Assembly: GCA_963664605.1 (NCBI GenBank)
Contig: OY761536.1
Span: 186,001-250,000 of the forward strand
Source: JAHOYW01 sp963664605
GTDB lineage: Bacteria; Verrucomicrobiota; Lentisphaeria; Victivallales; Victivallaceae
Direction: 5' to 3'
Length of the DNA stretch: 64,000 nucleotides
In this document: piece by piece, positions 33,654-42,872 of the stretch
Layout of the letters: each line of letters opens with the position of its first letter
How positions within the stretch are numbered: the stretch's first letter is position 1
Program-made: the position numbers and the translations under genes
The notes under the pieces: generated by a model
The model's database searches: none
Seen by the model: only the letters and a program-made list of their open reading frames with translations
What the model was told of the DNA's origin: nothing

Positions 33654-35396
33654 ATGAAAAAATTTATTAGTTTATTTTTGATTTTTATTTGTCCGGCTGT
33701 TTTTCTTTCCGCAACGGAGATCGGCGTGGATACTGATGCCAGCGACCTTGATTCTCTTCCAATAGCCCCCTTGTTATCTGACAGTGACGAAGCCGACATC
33801 AATGGCTTAAGTCATTTTGGAACGGCTTTATTTATCAAAAAACTCTCAAACTCCTCTGACCGGCTCCTAACCGCTCTTGCTGAAAACCCGCATTCTTCGC
33901 GAATACTGGCATTTCTCCTTAAAAATTTCCGTAATTATGATGTTCCTGATCGTCAGCTCAAAACATTTATTGCCATTGCGCAAGCCAATCCCCGGGCTCT
34001 TCCGCTCAATGTCGCCGCCCTGGGGCTGGCCGGATGCATTAAACCTGCTGACACCAGTCCGGTAGATATCAAGCAGAAACTCGCTGAAAAATGTATTGCC
34101 GAAAACACTCCTGAGAAATTCAATCCAATTCAGCTTGCGCTTTTCGTGAATATTGTTAAGACCTTGAGCGACATATATCTTAAAGATAAAGAATATGCCA
34201 AGGGAGATGAAATGTTTGAGCAGCTTCTTGAGAATAAAAAACTCTTTGAGCATAATGTCTTTCTTCAGCAAGCAGTTATTTTCTATACTCTGGCTGCGGA
34301 AAAGGCTGATAAATCAAGAAGACTCCTGTATTTGCTCCCAAGCCGCGCCGAACAATATGCTGAACGCAAACAAGAACTTCTTGCATTACTGCGTTCACGG
34401 TCCGATAAAACAGATAACATGAAGGAAACATTAGACCATCTTGCTTTTCTTCAGAAACTTAACTTGCTTGATGAGGCAAAAAAACTACTCCTTGAACGAC
34501 TCGCAAAACAGCCGTCAAATACAATTTTACAAGTTGCCCTGGCTGACTTATTCAGCAGGCAGAAAAAATACGCTCTTTCAAACTCAATATGGCAAAAACT
34601 GGCAAAAGCCGACCCGAAAAGTAAACTATTCCGTTTTAACCTGGCACAGAGTGCATTCAGTGCCCAATTGTATCAGCTTGCAGCTGAAAATTTTGACGGG
34701 ATATTACAATCTTCCCGGGAAAAGAACCCTTCGGTCGTTTTCATGTCGATTCTTTCAGAACTGCAACTAGGCAAACCGGAAGAGTCTGAGATATTACTCA
34801 AAATGCTCCCTGATACCGCGCGGTTTGCGGAAATCAGAGCCCATGTTTTAAGCGTATTAGGCAAAAATAAAGAAGCATTCAAAATCCTTTCTGAAAACAT
34901 TTCAAAATCTCCAAGGATTCCTGACCAGAAACTTTATTTCTTCTGGCTGGCTCTTGCGATAAAGGCTGAGAGCCCTGCAGTACAGTTAAAATGTCTGGAA
35001 ACTTTGAAGAAGAACCTGGATACCAAAGACATGGAAGTAGCAAATTCAATAGGCTATACATATGCCGATTTAGATAAAAACCTGACCGAAGCTGGAAAGC
35101 TTATTGCTTATGCCTTAAGTAAAAAACCTGAAAGCCCCGAATACCTTGACAGCATGGCATGGGTGCTTTTCCGTATGAAAAAATTTAAACAAGCTGTTGT
35201 TTACATTGAAAAAGCCATATCAAAAGATGGGAAATATCCAAATGCAATTCTTGCCGACCATGCCGGGGACATTTTTTACGCGCTCGGCAACAAGGTAAAA
35301 GCATTATCATATTGGAAACTGGCTTTAAAAATATTCAGCCTTGATCTCGACACAGAAAAAACAAAAAATAAAATAAAAAACGCTGAGAACAAATAA
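33654..35396 (+). CDS. Secreted TPR-repeat protein
   Basis: A 580-aa protein with a Sec signal peptide (MKKFISLFLIFICPAVFLSA, cleavage about residue 20) and a helical-repeat body. Clear TPRs lie at about 275-345 (LNLLDEAKKLLLERLAKQPSN, then ALADLFSRQKKYALSNSIW) and near the C-terminus (DSMAWVLFRMKKFKQAVVYIEKA, then HAGDIFYALGNKVKALSYW). The C-terminal pair closely resembles the end of the Sel1 lipoprotein at 9518-11500. AAGGGG precedes the ATG. It is probably a periplasmic scaffold; partners unknown. The AEC transporter follows after 25 bases and may be co-transcribed. Confidence 0.8.
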   Translation: MKKFISLFLIFICPAVFLSATEIGVDTDASDLDSLPIAPLLSDSDEADINGLSHFGTALFIKKLSNSSDRLLTALAENPHSSRILAFLLKNFRNYDVPDRQLKTFIAIAQANPRALPLNVAALGLAGCIKPADTSPVDIKQKLAEKCIAENTPEKFNPIQLALFVNIVKTLSDIYLKDKEYAKGDEMFEQLLENKKLFEHNVFLQQAVIFYTLAAEKADKSRRLLYLLPSRAEQYAERKQELLALLRSRSDKTDNMKETLDHLAFLQKLNLLDEAKKLLLERLAKQPSNTILQVALADLFSRQKKYALSNSIWQKLAKADPKSKLFRFNLAQSAFSAQLYQLAAENFDGILQSSREKNPSVVFMSILSELQLGKPEESEILLKMLPDTARFAEIRAHVLSVLGKNKEAFKILSENISKSPRIPDQKLYFFWLALAIKAESPAVQLKCLETLKKNLDTKDMEVANSIGYTYADLDKNLTEAGKLIAYALSKKPESPEYLDSMAWVLFRMKKFKQAVVYIEKAISKDGKYPNAILADHAGDIFYALGNKVKALSYWKLALKIFSLDLDTEKTKNKIKNAENK

Positions 35397-35421
35397 ATTT
35401 TTGTTTTCATAATCATCTCTC

Positions 35422-36450
35422 ATGGATAAATTTCTTGAACTTCTACCGTATTCCAGCAAAGCTGTTATTTCAATTTTCTTAATCGCTCTCGCCGGAGTTT
35501 TTCTGGTTCGCGGCAAAATCATAAGCAGGGATTCCTTAAAAGTATTAGGAAATCTGATTATTCATCTCCTCCTTCCGTGTCTGCTTTTCCACAAGGTATC
35601 GACATCAGTTTCATGGGAGCAGCTCCAGAAATACTGGGTTTTTCCAATGACCTGTATAATATATATATTCTTCGGGCTCATCCTGGGCTGGCTTGCCGCA
35701 AAGATATGCAAACCGCGCAAGCAGATGGAATCCGGGACCATTGCGGCTATTGCCTTTAATAACTCAGGTTACATTCCAATTGCTTTAGTTATCGGCATAA
35801 CTGCTGTTTTTCCAGTTTTCGCAGGAGATCCACAGGCAAAAGATAAAGCGATTTCATTCATAGCAATATATTTGCTGGGATATTCCCCAATACTCTGGAC
35901 CGTGGGATATTCTCTCATTAGTGGAAATAAAATATCCAATATGTCATTTAAGAAAATATTTTCACCACCGGTTATCGGTATGTTGTCGGGAGTAGTTGTA
36001 GCTATGATCCCACTTTTTAAAAATTTATTTTGCTCATCAGATGGCCTTTTGTATCCATTGTACAAGGCTGCGGGCATAATTGGCGACGCAACGGTTCCAT
36101 GTGTCCTCATATTACTAGGCGGCTGCCTGGCAGCCGGTCCGGTTGGGAAAGTAGTGAACAAACGCACTATTTTCAGTGTTATCCTGATAAAGCTGATAAT
36201 TTTCCCGGCTATAGCGATATGTTATGTATTACTCCTCAGGTACTTCGGGGCTTTACCGGCAAATATGCTGGCGAGTGTGGTTCTGGTTATAGAAGCGGGT
36301 TCTCCGCCAGCTAACAACCTTGTCGTCATGGCTTCAGTAGCCAATCCAGAGATAGAAGACGGCATGGCAACAATTATCTTCTGGACTTACTTAGCCTCAA
36401 TCATAAGCCTGACCCTAACTATAATAGCCGCAATGTGGGTATTTGGTTAG
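35422..36450 (+). CDS. AEC (auxin efflux carrier) family transporter
   Basis: A 342-aa membrane protein with about ten helices, the AEC layout of two five-helix halves. Family features include LIIHLLLPCLLFHKV in helix 2, AFNNSGYIPIAL in helix 4 and IEAGSPPANNLVVMA with the unwound Pro-Pro in helix 9. Bacterial members export or import small organic acids such as malate or malonate; the substrate cannot be read here. It lies directly after a secreted TPR gene and faces prmA. Confidence 0.85.
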   Translation: MDKFLELLPYSSKAVISIFLIALAGVFLVRGKIISRDSLKVLGNLIIHLLLPCLLFHKVSTSVSWEQLQKYWVFPMTCIIYIFFGLILGWLAAKICKPRKQMESGTIAAIAFNNSGYIPIALVIGITAVFPVFAGDPQAKDKAISFIAIYLLGYSPILWTVGYSLISGNKISNMSFKKIFSPPVIGMLSGVVVAMIPLFKNLFCSSDGLLYPLYKAAGIIGDATVPCVLILLGGCLAAGPVGKVVNKRTIFSVILIKLIIFPAIAICYVLLLRYFGALPANMLASVVLVIEAGSPPANNLVVMASVANPEIEDGMATIIFWTYLASIISLTLTIIAAMWVFG

Positions 36451-36477
36451 GAATGTTTCTTCGCTTCCAGATTAGTC

Positions 36478-37365
36478 TTATTTTTTTATAAACAAGCCGC
36501 TTGTCCATTCTTTTTCTGTAAAGCTGTCGATTTTTTCAAGTCCGGCTTTACAGAAGTATCCAGCAGTATTCTCAAAATCGCTGGTCAAGATTCCAGCCAG
36601 AATCAGTTTCCCGCCGGGTTTTACGAATGATACGATTTTATCACGATTCTCTCTGAGGATATGCGCCAGGATATTGGCAGCGACTAAGTCATAAGTTCGG
36701 CGCGGCGCGGTGAATTCAGCGACATCCGCTGTCTGCAGCGAAATATTTTCCGGCGCGATCTTGTTTATTCCGATATTTTCACCGGCTATAATTATAGAAT
36801 CCGGATCAATATCAAAAGCGTCTATTTTTTTACAACCGAGCTTGGCGGCGGCTATTGATAAAATTCCTGAACCACAGCCGGCATCAAGAAAAGTTGTGAT
36901 ATTTTCATCATCAATTAATTTATCTATCGTTTTCAAACAATAGGCGGTCGTCGCGTGCTGTCCAGTCCCAAAACTCATGCCGGGGTCAATTTCAACGATT
37001 TTCTGGTTTGGTTTCGGGCAATATTCCAACCAGCTCGGCTTAATGACCAGACGACTGGAAATATGCAGGATGTGAAAATATTTTTTCCAGACTTCAGACC
37101 AGTCCTCGCGTTTTATGGAGAATAACTCAATTCCTTCAAGCTCAATCCCGAATTCCCGCCATTCCGGCAAAAGAGATTCAATCTTTGCTTTCGCCGCTAC
37201 CGCCTTGCTTTCCTCCGCAAAATAAAGTGTATGGAAAGAATGATGGTTTTCCCAGTCCTCCCAGGAACTGAAATCATATTCCAAAGCTGTCAAAAATTCC
37301 GTCAACAAATCCGGATTTGCTGATTCATCCTTCAATTTACAGCAAAAAAGCGTGTCATTATCCAT
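36478..37365 (-). CDS. prmA: Ribosomal protein L11 methyltransferase
   Basis: Trimethylates ribosomal protein L11 using SAM. The 295-aa length is normal. The substrate-binding N-terminal domain (to about residue 100) joins the methyltransferase core with DPGMSFGTGQHATT, the SAM loop LDAGCGSGILSIAAAKLG, and the family motif DLVAANILAHIL. The gene is monocistronic, divergent from guaA and convergent with the AEC transporter. Confidence 0.93.
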   Translation of the reverse strand: MDNDTLFCCKLKDESANPDLLTEFLTALEYDFSSWEDWENHHSFHTLYFAEESKAVAAKAKIESLLPEWREFGIELEGIELFSIKREDWSEVWKKYFHILHISSRLVIKPSWLEYCPKPNQKIVEIDPGMSFGTGQHATTAYCLKTIDKLIDDENITTFLDAGCGSGILSIAAAKLGCKKIDAFDIDPDSIIIAGENIGINKIAPENISLQTADVAEFTAPRRTYDLVAANILAHILRENRDKIVSFVKPGGKLILAGILTSDFENTAGYFCKAGLEKIDSFTEKEWTSGLFIKK

Positions 37366-37486
37366 AAAAGAACCTGTTTATTAAAATTATGTTTGTAAAA
37401 ATTACTAATCAGCTATTTAAAAATCATTATTTTAAACTATTATAACTCATGTAAAATACAATCTAAATAATATGGAAATAACAAAC

Positions 37487-39037
37487 ATGTCTGAAAAAAC
37501 AGAAACTATCATAGTATTAGACTTTGGATCACAGTATAGCCAACTGATTGCCAGGCGTATCCGTGAATGTAATGTTTACAGTAAAATTCTCCCTTTTCAC
37601 TCTTCCGCCGCAATCATAAAAGCCGAAAATCCTCAGGGAATCATTCTCAGCGGAGGCCCTAACAGCGTCTATCAGGAAAATGCGCCTAAATGCGATCCTG
37701 AGATTTTTGAACTCGGCATTCCTGTCCTGGGAATTTGCTACGGACTCCAGATATTGATCCATACTCTGGGCGGCGAAGTCATTCCCGGGAAAGCCCGCGA
37801 GTACGGGAAAGCTAAAATGAAAATAGAGGACAGCAGCGACCTTTTTGAAGGACTTGAAGGGGAAATCCAAGTCTGGATGTCCCATGGCGACAAAGTGAGC
37901 AAGCCACCGGCAGGTGACTTCAAAGTACTGGCAAGCACTTCCAACACTGAATACTGCGCGGTTCAGATCAATGACCGCAACATATACGGCATCCAGTTCC
38001 ATCCTGAAGTGGTACACACGCCGCAAGGCAGTCAGATTGTCAAAAATTTCTGCCACAATATATGCAAATGCGTCGGCAACTGGACTATCGCCTCGTTTAT
38101 CGAACGTTCTGTTCAGGAAATCCGCGATACCGTCGGTGATAAGCGCGTAATCCTCGGCTTGAGCGGCGGTGTTGATTCGTCTGTCGCCTCGGCGTTAATC
38201 AATAAAGCTATCGGCAAACAATTAACCAACATATTTGTAAACAACGGGCTGCTCCGGAAAAATGAAGCCGATCGCGTAAGAAAGCTTTTCGGCGACAACT
38301 TCAAAATGGATCTGGTCTACGTTGACGCAACCAAACAATTTATGGATAAGCTTGCCGGGGTCGACGATCCAGAAACCAAACGTAAAATTATTGGGCACGA
38401 GTTTGTCGAGGTATTCGACAAGGCGGCAACCAGCATCAAAGACGCTGAATTCCTGGCGCAAGGAACCACCTATCCAGACGTTATCGAAAGCGTTCCGATC
38501 GACGGCAATCCCGCGGCAATGATTAAAAGCCATCACAATGTCGGCGGCCTGCCGGATGATATGGAACTGAAATTACTGGAACCGCTTTCCCGTTTATTCA
38601 AAGACGAGGTACGCGAAGTTGGCCGTCAGCTCGGCCTGCCCAAAGACGTGGTAATGCGTCAGCCTTTCCCCGGACCGGGCTTAGCCGTCCGCCATATCGG
38701 TGCGGTAACTACTGAAAGCCTTGATATTCTGCGCGATGCTGACGAGATTATCGTCGATGAAATTAAAAAGGCAGGGCTTTATTATGACATTTGGCAGACT
38801 TTCGGAGTATTCCTTCCGGTAAAGACTGTCGGCGTTATGGGTGACGAACGCACTTATGACAATGTTATCGCCCTGCGCGCGGTCGAAAGCTCAGACGGCA
38901 TGACCGCTGACTGGGTTAAACTTCCTTACGAAATCCTTGAAAATATTTCAAACCGTATCATCAACGAAGTCCGCGGCGTCAACCGTGTCGTTTATGATAT
39001 TACATCCAAACCCCCAGGCACTATTGAATGGGAATAA
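37487..39037 (+). CDS. guaA: GMP synthase (glutamine-hydrolysing)
   Basis: Converts XMP to GMP using glutamine and ATP. The class I glutaminase domain shows GICYGLQ with the nucleophile Cys, and FHPEV with the catalytic His. The ATP pyrophosphatase domain has LSGGVDSSV, and the dimerisation domain ends in TSKPPGTIEWE. I chose ATG 37487 (MSEKTE), which puts LDFGSQY at the usual distance from the start; ATG 37472 would add five residues. A lipoprotein gene follows at 17 bases. Confidence 0.96.
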   Translation: MSEKTETIIVLDFGSQYSQLIARRIRECNVYSKILPFHSSAAIIKAENPQGIILSGGPNSVYQENAPKCDPEIFELGIPVLGICYGLQILIHTLGGEVIPGKAREYGKAKMKIEDSSDLFEGLEGEIQVWMSHGDKVSKPPAGDFKVLASTSNTEYCAVQINDRNIYGIQFHPEVVHTPQGSQIVKNFCHNICKCVGNWTIASFIERSVQEIRDTVGDKRVILGLSGGVDSSVASALINKAIGKQLTNIFVNNGLLRKNEADRVRKLFGDNFKMDLVYVDATKQFMDKLAGVDDPETKRKIIGHEFVEVFDKAATSIKDAEFLAQGTTYPDVIESVPIDGNPAAMIKSHHNVGGLPDDMELKLLEPLSRLFKDEVREVGRQLGLPKDVVMRQPFPGPGLAVRHIGAVTTESLDILRDADEIIVDEIKKAGLYYDIWQTFGVFLPVKTVGVMGDERTYDNVIALRAVESSDGMTADWVKLPYEILENISNRIINEVRGVNRVVYDITSKPPGTIEWE

Positions 39038-39054
39038 ACCATAGAGAGGGTATC

Positions 39055-39429
39055 ATGAAGAGATTTTCCGCATGTTCGGCATTATTGGTGTTGATCGTGA
39101 TTTTATCAGGTTGCGAAGGGCATGTAAGGACTCTTTATCTGAAAGAAAACAAAGACGTTAAGGCTCCATGGTCGCTTTCATCAAAAACGATACTTATTAA
39201 AAGCAACAAAGACGTTTACGCGGAAGTCGCAAACATCGCTAAAGCATTATCTCTCCACAAAAATCCCAATAAAAAGAATATCTATTATCTTGACGATTTT
39301 TTCATGTATGTCACCAAAAAAGATAAAGGTTTATGGGAAATAGGACTGAAAGACTGGCCGGATACAAGCCGCAGCGAATTGTCTAAAAAAGTGGAAAGAT
39401 CAATAAGGGAAAAGCTCGGGAAAAAATAA
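39055..39429 (+). CDS. Small lipoprotein
   Basis: A 124-aa protein with a lipoprotein signal (MKRFSACSALLVLIVILSGC, lipobox LSGC). Start ATG 39055 is favoured by GAGAGG just upstream and gives a normal short signal; ATG 39028 would overlap guaA and add nine residues. The mature part is small, mixed alpha/beta, with YYLDDFFMYVTKKDKGLWEIGL, and may be a BON- or PepSY-like fold, but I do not recognise a family. It is 18 bases before the DUF4019 protein. Confidence 0.7.
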   Translation: MKRFSACSALLVLIVILSGCEGHVRTLYLKENKDVKAPWSLSSKTILIKSNKDVYAEVANIAKALSLHKNPNKKNIYYLDDFFMYVTKKDKGLWEIGLKDWPDTSRSELSKKVERSIREKLGKK

Positions 39430-39447
39430 AGAACCAGAGAAGTGGAT

Positions 39448-39870
39448 ATGAAAAAAATTCTATTGAGTCTATTGCTGACTGCAGTCCTTATATGCATTGG
39501 AGCAAAGTCCACAGATGATTCCAAGGCTGAACAAACTGCGATAAAAGCAGCGAAAAGCTGGCTGGTGCTGGTTGATTCAGGTAAATACCCGGAAAGCTGG
39601 GAACAGGCAGCCAGTCTTTTTAAAATAACCATAGCAAAAGAGAAATGGGTAAAAGCCATTAAAGCCGCCAGAAAACCTTTTGGCAAAAATATTTACAGGA
39701 AAATCAAATCCAAACGCTATTATACAAAACTGCCTGGAGCTCCAGACGGGAAATACGTTGTTATCCAATTTCAGGCTTCGTTTGAAAATAAAGAATCTGC
39801 AATTGAAACCATTACCCCCGCTTTGGACAAAGACGGGAAATGGCGAGTGTCAGGATATTATATAAAATAA
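39448..39870 (+). CDS. DUF4019-type exported protein
   Basis: A 140-aa protein with a Sec signal peptide (MKKILLSLLLTAVLICIGA). The body AAKSWLVLVDSGKYPESWEQAA, then W...I...R.PFGK and a C-terminal W-containing strand (DGKWRVSGYYIK), matches the DUF4019 family of exported proteins of unknown role. ATG 39448 is preferred over GTG 39442 because it gives a cleaner signal peptide. Co-directional with the lipoprotein before it and rsmD after it (gaps of 18 and 10 bases). Confidence 0.75.
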   Translation: MKKILLSLLLTAVLICIGAKSTDDSKAEQTAIKAAKSWLVLVDSGKYPESWEQAASLFKITIAKEKWVKAIKAARKPFGKNIYRKIKSKRYYTKLPGAPDGKYVVIQFQASFENKESAIETITPALDKDGKWRVSGYYIK

Positions 39871-39880
39871 ATTTGAAATC

Positions 39881-40441
39881 ATGAATATAATTTCAGGAAC
39901 AGCAAAACGTATAGAACTGACTGTACCTGCCGGATTGGCGGTACGTCCGACTTCGGTGCGATCCCGTAAAGCCTTATTTGACAGTTTAGGAGATTTTACC
40001 GGCGCGAATGTAGTTGATTTGTTTGCAGGCTGCGGGAGCCTGGGACTTGAAGCTGCCAGCCGCGGCGCGGCAAAAGTCGTCCTTGTGGAAAACACCCGTA
40101 ATCATTGCAGCGCTATAGAGGAAAATATCGCAAAAGTATGCAAAGCCGGAGTACGGTCAGAAATACGGCTTATGCCGGCTGATGCCTTGGGCGGGGTTTA
40201 CCGGGCTGAAATGCCGGAACCGGATATTATTTTTGCTGATCCGCCTTACCCCGACTCGGTAAAGTGTTTTGAACTGTTGATGTCTGATGAAAGATTTGTC
40301 AAATGGGCAAAAGACAGCTATCTTATCTGGGAAATCCCATCAGAACCGGGTGCAGTCGGAAAATTCATGAATCATCCATTGCTGACTTCGCAGATAAGAA
40401 AATTCGGAGGCACGCAGTTTTTAATAGCGGTGGTGAATTAA
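39881..40441 (+). CDS. rsmD: 16S rRNA guanine-966 N2-methyltransferase
   Basis: Methylates G966 of 16S rRNA in the assembled 30S subunit. The 186-aa protein has the family start ISGTAKRIELTVP, VRPTSVRSRKALFDSL, the SAM loop DLFAGCGSLGLEAASRG and the catalytic FADPPYPD. The size is normal. Its TAA stop is directly followed by the TTG start of the LPS-kinase-like gene, so the two are translated together. Confidence 0.93.
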   Translation: MNIISGTAKRIELTVPAGLAVRPTSVRSRKALFDSLGDFTGANVVDLFAGCGSLGLEAASRGAAKVVLVENTRNHCSAIEENIAKVCKAGVRSEIRLMPADALGGVYRAEMPEPDIIFADPPYPDSVKCFELLMSDERFVKWAKDSYLIWEIPSEPGAVGKFMNHPLLTSQIRKFGGTQFLIAVVN

Positions 40442-41602
40442 TTGCAGAAAATACAAATTAACAATTGGACATGGTTTATTGAAAACACAGCCCTGCTGCA
40501 CGGCTGGTTTGAACGCTGGCAGGAATTCGCCCGCAATTCAATAGTTAAGGAAAACCCTGTCCGCATAGTATTTAAGGTCGAAGACCTTTTTTATGTGAAG
40601 CTCGAACACCCCCTTGGCTTCTGGCAGAAGCTACGTAATTTTTTCTCTCCTAAAGCAGCCAGAGAATTTGCCGTCGGGCGAGCGCTTGAAAATGCTGAAG
40701 TCCCGGTCGTGAAACATTTAGGATGGGCAAAATGCGGCTCACAGAATATGCTTCTGACCGAGGCAATGCCGGAATCTTGTTCGGCTCATGAATACTGGCA
40801 CAATGAAATTGTATATGGAAATACTTCAAAGAGAAAATTTCTGAATGCTTTTGCCGGATTCCTGAAAATATTTTTTAATTCAGGTTTTTATCACCCTGAT
40901 TTTCATCTCGGCAATATTCTTTATTCTCCCGCTACAGAAAGTTTTGCGCTGGTGGATGTTTACGGCATCAGCCGCCCGGATAAATTGTCAAAACAGCAGA
41001 TAAATGAACACAGCCGGATATTTCTTGAATTATATCGGGGGCTGAGCGACTCAGAAGCGATAGAACTAATACTACAAGTCAGGAGTGATCTCTACCCGGA
41101 AAGCGCCGGAAGTTTCTGGAAAACGGAAATGGCTGGGAAAGCTGTTCAATTCGAGAAATCATGGGGCAAACGTCAAGCGCAAATAGAAAAAAATTACTCT
41201 AAGTTTGTAGAAATATTTAATGCGGCAGGAAATGAGTTTCTAGTGCGAAAAGTACTTGGTACAACAACAGCTGTGGATTTAAGTAAGATACCTGATTGTC
41301 TAACCGGGAATTATTTCGATATAATGCGCCTGCCCTGCAGCGAAGCTGAAGAACTATGGCTGGAATCTTTTCGTCTGGAACTGCTGGGAGTGGATCACTT
41401 ACGTCCTCTGGTCTTTGAAAAACCAGGCGTACTTTATTTTGAAAAAGCGCCTGATGGAGCACACAAACCAGCTCAGGATAAAGCGGAGGAATTTATCAGC
41501 CGCGCCAAAATTCTTGGAGAGGAAGTAAAACCCGACTCTTTATTGCAGTTGCCAAGCGGACGGATAGTAAGTACAGGTTTAACGCAGTTTCAAAGTTCCT
41601 AA
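40442..41602 (+). CDS. LPS-kinase-like protein (KdkA/InaA/RfaP superfamily)
   Basis: A 386-aa protein with a kinase-like fold. VRIVFKVEDLFYVKLE holds the likely ATP-binding lysine, and GFYHPDFHLGNILY carries the catalytic HPDFHxGN motif of lipopolysaccharide kinases, followed by LVDVYG, where the expected metal-binding Asp of DxD/DFG sits. Such enzymes phosphorylate Kdo or core heptose. The start is TTG 40442, adjacent to the rsmD stop. A separate C-terminal domain of about 140 residues after residue 245 is not typical, and I cannot name it. The 3' end overlaps the convergent mraY by 24 bases. Confidence 0.75.
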   Translation: MQKIQINNWTWFIENTALLHGWFERWQEFARNSIVKENPVRIVFKVEDLFYVKLEHPLGFWQKLRNFFSPKAAREFAVGRALENAEVPVVKHLGWAKCGSQNMLLTEAMPESCSAHEYWHNEIVYGNTSKRKFLNAFAGFLKIFFNSGFYHPDFHLGNILYSPATESFALVDVYGISRPDKLSKQQINEHSRIFLELYRGLSDSEAIELILQVRSDLYPESAGSFWKTEMAGKAVQFEKSWGKRQAQIEKNYSKFVEIFNAAGNEFLVRKVLGTTTAVDLSKIPDCLTGNYFDIMRLPCSEAEELWLESFRLELLGVDHLRPLVFEKPGVLYFEKAPDGAHKPAQDKAEEFISRAKILGEEVKPDSLLQLPSGRIVSTGLTQFQSS

Positions 41603-42670
41603 GGCCATAAGCGCGCAAATTATCGCCAGTATCCAAAAACGCACGACTATCTGTGTTTCCGTCCAGCCTTTCTGCTCAAAATGATGGTGTATAGGAGTAC
41701 ACAGGAATACCCGTTTACCTGTAAGCTTAAAACTTGTTACCTGAATAATCACTGACGCAGCTTCCAAAACAAATACGCCGCCGACTATAGCCAGGAGCAA
41801 TTCCTGCCGGACCAGCACCGCAATTAAAGCAATAGATCCCCCCAGCGCTAAACTGCCGGTATCACCCATGAACATTGACGCGGGATAACAGTTGAACCAT
41901 AAAAAGCCGAGGCAAGCCCCCGCTAAGGCAGACGCAAAGACCACCGCTTCACTGATACCCGGCATAAATGGAACATGCAGGTACTCAGCAAACTTTATAT
42001 GTCCGGAAAAGTAGGCGAAAATAGCAAAAACAAAAGCACAGAGAATTGAACAACCTGTCGCCAGGCCGTCCTTGCCGTCTGTAAGGTTGACCGCGTTTGA
42101 TGCTCCAACCACCACAACCGTACTGAACAGCATTGTCCACGGGGAATCGAACAGTTCTTTTTTCAAAAACGGAACATAAAGTTTCTGCAGCAAACCTTTC
42201 GTTTCAGGAATATAATTCAATAACGCAATAATTCCGCCCGCAATAATAAATTGAAAAAGCAGTTTAAATTTACCGGGAATACCGTCACGCTTGCCGTAAG
42301 CGGCCTTGGCAAAATCATCAACAAAACCAAGTGCGGCAAACAATAACATTGCTGCAACCAGAATCAAAGGAATTTTATTATCAAGACGGTTCCAAAGTAA
42401 GGACGACACGGTTATTGAAGCTACTATTAATAAGCCGCCCATACTTGGAGTTTTATCCTTTGCCCGGTCAATGAATTTTTCATCCATAAGCCCCTGAAAG
42501 CGACAGGGAGCGGTCGCGTTGAATTTTTTCAAAAGCCGAATTGTCAAAGGACTGAAAAACATTGTCAGAAGCATTGCGGTAAAAGCCGCGCCGCCGGCAC
42601 GGAAAGTAACGTATTCAAAAAGCCGTAAGATCTTCCAAAGTTCCTTGTATTCGGATATCCAGTAAAACAT
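41579..42670 (-). CDS. mraY: Phospho-N-acetylmuramoyl-pentapeptide transferase
   Basis: Makes lipid I from UDP-MurNAc-pentapeptide and undecaprenyl phosphate at the cytoplasmic membrane. The 363-aa protein has about ten membrane helices and all signature loops: KTPSMGGLL, FVDDFAKAAYGKRDGIPGK with the Asp-Asp pair, NLTDGKDGLA, FMGDTGSLALGG, and the CTPIHHHFEQKGW loop. It stands alone rather than in a dcw cell-wall cluster. It therefore proves that the organism makes peptidoglycan precursors. The 3' end overlaps the LPS-kinase-like gene by 24 bases. Confidence 0.96.
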   Translation of the reverse strand: MFYWISEYKELWKILRLFEYVTFRAGGAAFTAMLLTMFFSPLTIRLLKKFNATAPCRFQGLMDEKFIDRAKDKTPSMGGLLIVASITVSSLLWNRLDNKIPLILVAAMLLFAALGFVDDFAKAAYGKRDGIPGKFKLLFQFIIAGGIIALLNYIPETKGLLQKLYVPFLKKELFDSPWTMLFSTVVVVGASNAVNLTDGKDGLATGCSILCAFVFAIFAYFSGHIKFAEYLHVPFMPGISEAVVFASALAGACLGFLWFNCYPASMFMGDTGSLALGGSIALIAVLVRQELLLAIVGGVFVLEAASVIIQVTSFKLTGKRVFLCTPIHHHFEQKGWTETQIVVRFWILAIICALMALGTLKLR

Positions 42671-42801
42671 TTATGGTTCCAGTGTATTTAAAGATTTAAC
42701 TTGTCAGCAAACAATAAATACTTTTAGAGGATTATTCAATCTGTTTTCAAAAGAAAAACAGAAAAAGAATCGCTGTCGACAGTATTTTTTCACTTTATTA
42801 A

Positions 42802-42830
42802 TTGCAGATTATTATATAAAGTAGTATATT
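42802..42830 (+). promoter_or_regulatory. Promoter of the HlyD/M50 operon
   Basis: TTGCAG (42802-42807), a 17-bp spacer and TATATT (42825-42830). The start point near 42837 makes TTG 42843 unlikely as start codon and favours ATG 42873. The rest of the 42671-42801 gap shows a CTGTCGACAG palindrome (42774-42783) and a CTGTTTT/AAAACAG hairpin of unclear role. Confidence 0.65.
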
Positions 42831-42872
42831 GAGCTATCAATTTTGAAATTTATCAAGTCAGCGGGGAAAAAT

